Positions 8,146 through 13,674 of a stretch of DNA of 13,674 bases are shown here, piece by piece. Under the pieces are notes generated by a model. It was given only the letters and a program-made list of their open reading frames with translations. It was not told where the DNA came from and ran no database searches. Position 1 is the first letter of the stretch. Every line of letters begins with the position of its first letter. A program made the position numbers and the translations under genes. This DNA comes from Bacteroidaceae bacterium (GTDB taxonomy: Bacteria > Bacteroidota > Bacteroidia > Bacteroidales > Bacteroidaceae): the NCBI GenBank assembly GCA_017503065.1, contig JAFVTT010000048.1, positions 1 through 13,674 on the forward strand, read 5' to 3'.

Positions 8146-8775
8146 ATGCACAAAAGCACGGAAACGATGACAACAAAGGACATCTGGTTTACACTGCGCT
8201 CGGCATTCATTGCCGGCATCTGCATAGGCATAGCCGGTTTCGGCTATCTGGCAGAGAAGAACATCATAGGAGCGGTACTCTTCTCCTTCGGTCTCTTGGC
8301 CGTGGTGGGCTACAGCCTCAAACTCTACACCGGCACGGCAGGCTTCTTCAAGAAAGGAGAATTCTCCCAGGTTATGCTGATTCTCTTCGGCAATCTTATG
8401 GGTTGCGCCGCCATGTCCCTGATACTCCGATGCTCGCCCATGCCCTTGCAGGAAACTGCCCAAGGCATTATGGAAGCCCGTCTGGCCTTAGGCCCCGTGA
8501 AAGGGGGCATACTGGCAATAGGGTGCGGCTTCATCATGACCACAGTAGTGACCTTTGCTCGCGAGGGCAAGAACCTACCCATGCTATTCGGTATCCCCGT
8601 CTTCATAAACTGTGGTTTCCCTCATTGCGTGGCAGACTCCTTCTTCTATCTGTGCGTTCCCACAGACTTCACCCTTGCCCATCTGCCGCAGGTGCTTTCC
8701 TTCTGGCTTGCTATCGCATCGGGCAACTTCCTGGGATGCAATGTCTACCGCCTCATAATGCGCAAGACGAAGTAA
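8146..8775 (+). CDS. Formate/nitrite transporter (FNT) family channel
   Basis: Inner-membrane channel of the FNT family (FocA/NirC/HSC-like), expected to pass small monovalent anions such as formate, nitrite or hydrosulfide; the substrate cannot be told from sequence. The 209-residue product shows six hydrophobic segments. Family landmarks are LYTGTAGF near residues 61-67 (relatives have LFTGN), GFPHCVADSF in segment five with the conserved His at 160 (FocA H209 position) where relatives read xxHxxANM, and GNFLGCNVYR near the end (relatives GNxxGG). It is shorter than typical members of about 270-280 residues, mainly through short termini and loops. The ATG at 8146 was chosen; 8167 (MTTKDIW) has a more A-rich upstream region and is a good alternative. 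nudC follows after 64 bases with no terminator or promoter seen between, so co-transcription is likely. Confidence 0.85.
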   Translation: MHKSTETMTTKDIWFTLRSAFIAGICIGIAGFGYLAEKNIIGAVLFSFGLLAVVGYSLKLYTGTAGFFKKGEFSQVMLILFGNLMGCAAMSLILRCSPMPLQETAQGIMEARLALGPVKGGILAIGCGFIMTTVVTFAREGKNLPMLFGIPVFINCGFPHCVADSFFYLCVPTDFTLAHLPQVLSFWLAIASGNFLGCNVYRLIMRKTK

Positions 8776-8839
8776 GGGGACAATACCCCATTTGCCGCCT
8801 TCGCTTTTTTGCTCCCCGTTCTCAGATATCCGTTCCCCC

Positions 8840-9619
8840 ATGTCCATAATCCTGTCACCCGAAACCTCAAACTGCCTATGCATAGCCCTGGCCGGTGCGG
8901 AGGTTGTATTGCGACGCGACGGCAGGCCCTTGGTATTCGGAGATTTGAAAGATCTTCAGGGTTCATCGGACGACAACATGTTTTTCGAGGAGAAACATAC
9001 AGACATCTGCGTGCTGGGGATGCCACAGACCGTATCTTTGCCCGAAAGTTTTGAAACAACTACCCTACGAAACTACTTCGCCGAACACGGGGATGAGGAA
9101 TCTCTACCCTACTTCCGTGCCAAGGCGCTATACGAGTGGCTCTGCAAGACACGCTACTGCCCAATATGCGGTACAAGGCTGGAACCCGGCACAAGCGAGG
9201 AAGAAACTTCGCTCGTGTGCCCCAACTGCCACAACATCATCTTTCCTCGGATAGAGCCATGCATCATAGTACTGGTGAACCGTGGAGACGACATCCTGCT
9301 CGCCTTGCACCGCAACCGTATCTCCAAATACTACTCATGTATAGCCGGATTCATGGAGGCTGGAGAGTCGGCAGAACAGGCAGTAAGGCGCGAGATAATG
9401 GAAGAGACAGGCATCAGCGTCCGCAATATCCGCTATTTCGGCAGCCAGAGTTGGCCGTTCCCTTCCCAACTGATGCTCGGTTTCACCGCTGAGTATGAAA
9501 GCGGAGAAATACATGTACAGGAAAGCGAACTGCAACGTGCTGCCTGGTTCCCACGCGATAACTGTCCTGCCACTCCTCCAAAAGGTTCCATAGCCTACAG
9601 GCTGATACATCAGGAATAG
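8840..9619 (+). CDS. nudC: NAD(+)/NADH pyrophosphatase, Nudix family (NudC type)
   Basis: Hydrolyses NADH and NAD to NMN(H) and AMP; in E. coli the same family also removes NAD caps from RNA. The 259-residue protein has a degenerate N-terminal domain (1-100) and a zinc ribbon with C107, C110, C127 and C130 (CPICG..CPNCH). A perfect Nudix box follows, GFMEAGESAEQAVRREIMEETGI (170-192, written here in family form Gx5Ex7REUxEExGU), with metal ligands E185, E188 and E189. The NudC-specific SQSWPFPSQ lies at 202-210, where the family consensus is SQPWPFPxS. The length is close to E. coli NudC (257). The start at 8840 precedes the family-like N-terminus; an in-frame ATG at 8792 adds a Pro/Ser-rich stretch with no support. 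It lies 64 bases behind the channel gene and converges on the GH2 gene. Confidence 0.94.
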   Translation: MSIILSPETSNCLCIALAGAEVVLRRDGRPLVFGDLKDLQGSSDDNMFFEEKHTDICVLGMPQTVSLPESFETTTLRNYFAEHGDEESLPYFRAKALYEWLCKTRYCPICGTRLEPGTSEEETSLVCPNCHNIIFPRIEPCIIVLVNRGDDILLALHRNRISKYYSCIAGFMEAGESAEQAVRREIMEETGISVRNIRYFGSQSWPFPSQLMLGFTAEYESGEIHVQESELQRAAWFPRDNCPATPPKGSIAYRLIHQE

Positions 9620-9632
9620 ACACAATACCAAA

Positions 9633-9669
9633 GGCATCGATACGTTCTATACATTCCCGTATCGATGCC
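9633..9669. terminator. Hairpin between convergent nudC and GH2 genes
   Basis: GGCATCGATACG (9633-9644) pairs perfectly with CGTATCGATGCC (9658-9669) around a 13-nt loop, 13 bases after the nudC stop and 24 bases beyond the GH2 stop. Neither strand has a good T-run (only TTT on the minus side), so it is a probable 3' end structure but a weak intrinsic terminator. Confidence 0.5.
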
Positions 9670-9693
9670 CAGTCTATATAACCAAAAACAAAC

Positions 9694-12162
9694 TTATTCT
9701 ACTGAGATCTCCATGGTGGAGGATATGCTGCCGGAGGTGGCCGTCACCCTTATCTTTCCGGGCTGAACCGAAGACTGCACCACCAGTATCAGTTGGCCGT
9801 GGAACAACTGCATCTCCGAGCCGAGGAAGGATTCCAGCGAAGTTGGGTCGCCGTTGCACAGGCCACGCAATGTGCCTGCACCGCTGACATTAAAGGTAAC
9901 CTTGTCCGACGCATCTGGGCACAGAGTGCCCTTTGAATCCCGCATGCTTACAGTGATGAAGGCAAGGTCGTCTCCTCCTGCCTTTATAGCACTACGGTCG
10001 GCCTCCAGTTTCAGCGTTGTCGGAGCACCTGCCGTGTGCATTGTCTTCTCCATGGCCGGACGACCCTCTGCATCGTAGGCCACCACACGCAGTTCGCCAG
10101 GTTCATACTTCACGGCATCCCATACCAGACGGTAACGGCGGAGCAGGTCTTTTGTCTCTACAAGTTTTTTTGTCTGTTCGGCAGTGCCCGAAGGGATGGT
10201 ATAGGGTTGTTTCTTCTGTCGTCCAAGGCTACGGCCGTTCAAGAACAGTTCTGCCTCTGGAAAGTCCGTGTAGACCATCACGGGGACTTCATCGCCTCGC
10301 TTCCAGTTCCAGTGAGGAAGGATGTGCAAGGTATGGTCCTTCCGGTTCCACTGCGAGCGGTAGAGATAATACCTGTCCTTGGGCAGACCGGCCAGGTCAC
10401 AGATGCCGAAATAACTGCTACGGCTGGGCCAATACTCGTCGTAGGGGGTAGGTTCGCCAAGGTAGTCAAAGCCCGTCCACACGAACTGTCCCATGGTCCA
10501 CGGACGGTCGTCCATCATTATGAAGTCAGCCTCGGGCAGATTGCTCCAATAGCAGAAGTCGGTGTCGTAGGAAGAACACTGGCCTTCCAAGGGGAAACCG
10601 CCTGATGTCACTGCCTTTGCCTCACGCGGAGAAGAGCAGGATATGTCGTACACTCCACGGGAAGAAACGGTACTGGCACTCTCGCTGCCGAGCAGTACCT
10701 TCTGGGGCAACCGGGATATGCTCTGGTCAAACTTATGCACACGATAGTTGAAACCAGCCACGTCCATCACCTGTGCAAAGCCGCTCTTCAATGAAGCCTC
10801 GGCCTTGTCCATACCCTGCGTAACCGGACGTGTGGGGTCCAGACGGTGGCAGATGTCCTGAAGCCAACGGCTCAACTGACGCCCCTGCACGCTCCACTGC
10901 TCCGGAATCTCGTTGCCGATGCTCCACATCACTATGCTGGGATGGTTGCGGTGGCACAGGATAAGGTTGGTCATGTCGCGCTCGGCCCAGTCCCCGAAAT
11001 GCAGGGCATAGCCGTTCTTGCACTTGGGATAGAGCCACATGTCGAAACTCTCTGCCATGACCATCATACCCATGGAGTCGCACACCTCCATCTGCATGGT
11101 GGAGGGCATGTTGTGCGCCGTGCGGATGGCATCGCATCCCATGTCTTTCAATATGCGTATCTGGCGTATGAGTGCCGCACGGTTGACAGCAGCGCCCAAG
11201 GGACCCAGGTCGTGATGCAGGCATACACCCTGGAACTTCCTGAGTTTTCCGTTGAGATGGAAGCCTTTGTCGTCAACAAGGATTGTACGTACACCTACCT
11301 TGTTTGTCGTTTCGTCCACCGTCAGGCCGTCCACCGTCAGGCGTGTGCGCAACGTATATAGATAAGGTGTCTCCGGGCTCCACAGGCAGGCCTTGGACAA
11401 TTTCAGTTCCGCGGCACAGTTGCCCAAGGCATCCACTGCCTCCTCGCTACGGGCCACACAATGTCCCTCGGCATCAAGCAGGGCATATTCCACACGGGCC
11501 TGCGAATGACGGTGCTCCAGTCCCTCAATATGGTTGCTTACGGCCAGCACTGCCTTCCTACCCTCTCCCTTTGCCATTGTGGTGCGGATAAAAGTCCCCC
11601 AGTCACGGATATGCACTTCGGAAGAAAGCGTAAGCCACACCGGACGGTAAAGGCCACCGCCCGGATACCAGCGGCTGCTCTCCTCCACGTTGTTCAGAGC
11701 CACCTCTATCGTATTGCGCTGACCGGCCTTGAGGTATGGCGTAGCATCTATCTGGAAAGCATTATAGCCATACACCCAGCGTCCTGCCTCCTGTCCGTTT
11801 ATGTAAACAACAGGTTCTGCCATAGCCCCGTCAAAATTGAGCATGGCATGCCCATAACCCTCCGGAACTACAAGTTCGGTACGGTAGAAACCCTTGCCTA
11901 TCCATGGCAGACCGCCCGAACGTCCGCTTTTCTCCGTGGCAACCTTCTCGCCGTTCTGCTCTATGGCCACAAACTGAAGGTCCCACTTCCTGTCGAACGG
12001 ACCTCCTATGGCCCAGTCATGCGGAATACGTACGGGATGCCATGTCTGCCTGTCGCGCGAGAACTGCCAATCGCGGATGTCTAAAACGGTGCGCTGGGCA
12101 TGGGCCTGGGCAAACAGGCAAAGGCATAGCCACATAATCAGAGAACGGAACTTCATCAACAT
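9694..12162 (-). CDS. Secreted GH2 beta-galactosidase
   Basis: Glycoside hydrolase family 2 enzyme, expected to release galactose from beta-galactosides or galacto-oligosaccharides outside the cytoplasm. The product is 822 residues: signal peptide (1-22, cleavage after AHA); jelly-roll sugar-binding domain (about 24-180, with IPHDWAI, GKGFYR, DGAMAEPVVYINGQ and ALNN, SRWYPGGGLYRPVWL); Ig-like domain (about 185-295); TIM barrel (about 300-590) with RTAHNMPS and acid/base E418 in WSIGNE; and nucleophile E494 in LLGSESASTVSSRG. The C-terminal beta domains (about 610-822) include a segment like DUF4982 and a final Ig/invasin-like module. A second ATG two codons in (12156) is equally usable. The gene starts 17 bases after the GH53 stop, so both are read from the GH53 promoter. 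The galactosidase activity is inferred from family features and the GH53 partner; other GH2 activities remain possible. Confidence 0.88.
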   Translation of the reverse strand: MLMKFRSLIMWLCLCLFAQAHAQRTVLDIRDWQFSRDRQTWHPVRIPHDWAIGGPFDRKWDLQFVAIEQNGEKVATEKSGRSGGLPWIGKGFYRTELVVPEGYGHAMLNFDGAMAEPVVYINGQEAGRWVYGYNAFQIDATPYLKAGQRNTIEVALNNVEESSRWYPGGGLYRPVWLTLSSEVHIRDWGTFIRTTMAKGEGRKAVLAVSNHIEGLEHRHSQARVEYALLDAEGHCVARSEEAVDALGNCAAELKLSKACLWSPETPYLYTLRTRLTVDGLTVDETTNKVGVRTILVDDKGFHLNGKLRKFQGVCLHHDLGPLGAAVNRAALIRQIRILKDMGCDAIRTAHNMPSTMQMEVCDSMGMMVMAESFDMWLYPKCKNGYALHFGDWAERDMTNLILCHRNHPSIVMWSIGNEIPEQWSVQGRQLSRWLQDICHRLDPTRPVTQGMDKAEASLKSGFAQVMDVAGFNYRVHKFDQSISRLPQKVLLGSESASTVSSRGVYDISCSSPREAKAVTSGGFPLEGQCSSYDTDFCYWSNLPEADFIMMDDRPWTMGQFVWTGFDYLGEPTPYDEYWPSRSSYFGICDLAGLPKDRYYLYRSQWNRKDHTLHILPHWNWKRGDEVPVMVYTDFPEAELFLNGRSLGRQKKQPYTIPSGTAEQTKKLVETKDLLRRYRLVWDAVKYEPGELRVVAYDAEGRPAMEKTMHTAGAPTTLKLEADRSAIKAGGDDLAFITVSMRDSKGTLCPDASDKVTFNVSGAGTLRGLCNGDPTSLESFLGSEMQLFHGQLILVVQSSVQPGKIRVTATSGSISSTMEISVE

Positions 12163-12179
12163 AACGGTTCAGGATATTG

Positions 12180-13478
12180 TTACTTTTCTTTACACAGGAA
12201 CTTCTCATTGCCACGGATATAGGCGCCGTGTTCGGGTACGGCATACAGGCGACGGCCACCCATGTCGTAAATCTTATCGGTACTGCATGCACCCGACGGC
12301 GTGTCCTTCACACCGGTAGTAGGGGCAAAAGCCTTGAAGGCATCAAGGGCTTCACTGGAATTAAGGGCATGGGGACTGTTGCCGTTGGTCCACAGTCCGC
12401 GGTTGAGCCAACCGTTCTGCACCACGGCATTCTTGCCGTTGCCGCACTCTTCAGGAAACCAATAGTACAGAGCCTTTACGTCAAGGGCATTCAAGGTTTT
12501 CACCAGATCATGCAGGAATGTAGCCTGGCCTTCCTTGGTAAACTCCCAGTCCTTGCACACTGCATCCGACGGTCCCCACTGGTAATTGTAGGCAGTTTCC
12601 ACAAGGTGGATGTCCTTTCCAGGCAAGGCTTGTCTCAGTGTCTTTACCGTTGAGGACAAAGTATTGAGGTCGCCATGCCAGAAGGGGTAATAACTCAATC
12701 CAATGATGTCGTAATCCGTGAAACCGGCCTTGGCAACCCACTCATAGAAATTCCTTGCCCACTCGGGCTCGCCACTTCGTTCTATATGCAGAATGATGCG
12801 TGCCTCCTTGGCATCAGAGGCACGGACACCCTCTGCCGCAGCACCGAGCAAGGATGCCAGACGGACAATCTGCGCCTCCTGCTTCTCGTATGAGAACCAT
12901 TGCGGATCCAGATAGATTACGTGCCTGCTCTTGTCCTTGGCGGAGAGGTTGTCCCACAACATACCGTAACTGACCTCGTTGCCTATCTGCACATAGTCTG
13001 GCGTGGCTCCAGCCGCCACCAGGGCATCTATGCTTTCTGTTGTATAGGCACGCACCTTGTCTGCCAAGGCATTGGTGGCGGTATTCTTGTCCATGTTCCA
13101 GGACTGCGGTATCCATTGCTGGGCAGGGTCTGTCCATGTGTCGCTGTAGAATATGTCCAGCAGGAACAGCATTCCGGCCTCCTTTATGCGTCGGCCCAGT
13201 TGCTTCACATACTCCAAATCCTGGCACGTACCGGGGTCGCTGTCCTGTGTCGGGTCAACCATCAGCCTTACACGTGCAGCGGTCCAACCTGCCTCATCGT
13301 GCAGGAATGTTATCAGGTCGGGGATAACATTGCCATCGGCATCCAGCCACTGGTCTCCGGCCTGCTCGTATGCAGGTATCAGCGATATGTCGCCACCTAC
13401 CACACGGTCCTCGGCACTGCAAATGAAAGGTATGCAGCACAGTGCCAACAGTGCATACAGTCTTCCCGTCTTGAACAT
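12180..13478 (-). CDS. Secreted GH53 endo-beta-1,4-galactanase
   Basis: Cuts internal beta-1,4 bonds of pectic galactan and type I arabinogalactan. The 432-residue product has a signal peptide (about 1-22, cleavage near CSA/ED) without a convincing lipobox. The mature protein starts with GGDISLIPAYEQAG, the GH53 hallmark after the signal. The (beta/alpha)8 barrel carries acid/base E168 in YVQIGNEVSYG and nucleophile E294 in HLVETAYNY. Other family motifs are RVRLMVDP, LLDIFYSDTWTDPAQQ, IIGLSYYPFWHG and LYYWFPEE. After the barrel (about 395 onward) a short tail, KIYDMGGRRLY..GAYIRGNEKFLCK, resembles the C-terminal sorting-type tails common on secreted Prevotella/Bacteroides proteins. It is the first gene of the two-gene galactan operon and has a long structured leader. 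From memory, the B. thetaiotaomicron galactan locus also places a GH53 next to a GH2 gene. Confidence 0.93.
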   Translation of the reverse strand: MFKTGRLYALLALCCIPFICSAEDRVVGGDISLIPAYEQAGDQWLDADGNVIPDLITFLHDEAGWTAARVRLMVDPTQDSDPGTCQDLEYVKQLGRRIKEAGMLFLLDIFYSDTWTDPAQQWIPQSWNMDKNTATNALADKVRAYTTESIDALVAAGATPDYVQIGNEVSYGMLWDNLSAKDKSRHVIYLDPQWFSYEKQEAQIVRLASLLGAAAEGVRASDAKEARIILHIERSGEPEWARNFYEWVAKAGFTDYDIIGLSYYPFWHGDLNTLSSTVKTLRQALPGKDIHLVETAYNYQWGPSDAVCKDWEFTKEGQATFLHDLVKTLNALDVKALYYWFPEECGNGKNAVVQNGWLNRGLWTNGNSPHALNSSEALDAFKAFAPTTGVKDTPSGACSTDKIYDMGGRRLYAVPEHGAYIRGNEKFLCKEK

Positions 13479-13497
13479 AGCCTTAGGTTTTCCTTAA

Positions 13498-13601
13498 TTC
13501 CGCAACACTATAATTTAACTTTATTTATAAGTTCCTGAGCAACAAAAAGTTGCCCAGGATTTTGCCATGTCAGAATTTTCACTTACCTTAGTGTTGCGAA
13601 A
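13498..13601 (-). repeat. Long-range inverted repeat in the GH53 leader (B/B')
   Basis: CGCAACACTA (plus 13501-13510) is exactly complementary to TAGTGTTGCG (13589-13598). In the minus-strand transcript the helix extends to 13 bp with one G-U pair (13498-13510 with 13589-13601). It encloses about 78 nt and its 3' arm ends 20 nt before the GH53 start codon. It encloses the hairpin at 13533-13559 and one arm of the promoter repeat. Confidence 0.6.
13533..13559 (-). other. Compact hairpin in the GH53 leader
   Basis: In the minus-strand RNA, CCUGGGCAAC and GUUGCUCAGG pair over 10 bp with one G-U pair around a UUUUU loop, plus one outer A-U pair. The G-U pair would be an A-C mismatch in the plus-strand RNA, so the fold favours the minus transcript. 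No T-run follows, so it is not a terminator. Confidence 0.6.
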
Positions 13602-13636
13602 AGAAGACAAGCAAAACTCTAATATGACATGGCAAA
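13561..13636. repeat. 12-bp inverted repeat overlapping the GH53 -7 box (A/A')
   Basis: TTTGCCATGTCA (13561-13572) and TGACATGGCAAA (13625-13636) are perfectly complementary and 52 bases apart. The second copy shares its last four bases with the -7 box at 13633-13640, so a protein bound there would contact the promoter. Most of that copy lies upstream of the predicted transcription start, which argues for DNA-level operator sites rather than an RNA helix. Confidence 0.6.
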
Positions 13637-13640
13637 GATA
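13633..13640 (-). promoter_or_regulatory. GH53-GH2 operon promoter, Bacteroidota -7 box
   Basis: The minus strand reads TATCTTTG, an exact TAnnTTTG match. The predicted start is near 13626, giving a leader of about 148 nt. No clear -33 box is seen, which would fit an activator-dependent promoter. Sequence 13641-13674 holds nothing further that I recognise except the small palindrome CTCCTTTTGGAG at the window end. Confidence 0.65.
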
Positions 13641-13674
13641 CAAATAAAATCTGAGAAACTCACTCCTTTTGGAG

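Noticed and set aside
10733..11224. 163-codon open frame inside the GH2 gene on the same strand
   Set aside because: It is an alternative frame of the intact GH2 barrel region. There is no frameshift in GH2 and the product is not a recognisable protein.

Overview
The window comes from a Bacteroidota chromosome, most likely Bacteroidales close to Prevotella. At least six start regions carry the phylum-specific -7 box TAnnTTTG (TATCTTTG at 181, 5013, 7978, 8105 and 13633; TACCTTTG at 5126; TATATTTG at 7317). Some also have a -33 TTG/TTTG about 19-20 bases upstream. Shine-Dalgarno sequences are mostly absent. The proteins fit this assignment: a short GyrB, a PNPase with a long Arg/Gly tail, a GH53-GH2 galactan pair, and a GH53 C-terminus of the type common on secreted Prevotella/Bacteroides proteins. 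The genus is inference; no rRNA is present.

Left part (1-6210), housekeeping genes. A doubtful 3' gene end is followed by gyrB (+), which ends in a clean intrinsic terminator. The 408-base gap to the convergent pnp (-) holds a perfect 26-bp inverted repeat, a run of 14 G, and pnp's own terminator. pnp and greA are divergent from about 5013-5133. greA has an unusually long leader (about 140 nt) with a terminator-like hairpin. Two bases after greA comes a HIT-family gene, so the two form an operon. A perfect 24-bp hairpin then serves as a terminator shared with the convergent mannose-1-phosphate guanylyltransferase gene.

Middle (6207-9669), sugar-nucleotide and accessory functions. The guanylyltransferase gene (-) and a small secreted glycine-zipper protein (-) each have their own promoter. 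Divergent from the latter is a formate/nitrite-type channel gene followed by a nudC-type NADH pyrophosphatase gene, probably co-transcribed. A 12-bp hairpin separates nudC from the convergent glycoside hydrolase genes.

Right part (9694-13674), beta-1,4-galactan degradation. A secreted GH53 endo-galactanase and a secreted GH2 beta-galactosidase lie 17 bases apart in one minus-strand operon. GH53 would cut pectic galactan and GH2 would release galactose. No SusC/SusD pair is seen inside the window. The roughly 150-nt region upstream of GH53 is the most structured non-coding stretch here: interleaved inverted repeats and a compact hairpin sit between a -7 box and the start codon, which suggests regulation at the DNA or RNA level. 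I see no CRISPR, tRNA, rRNA, transposase or phage gene. Most of the window is ordinary core genome; the unusual signals are mainly non-coding.
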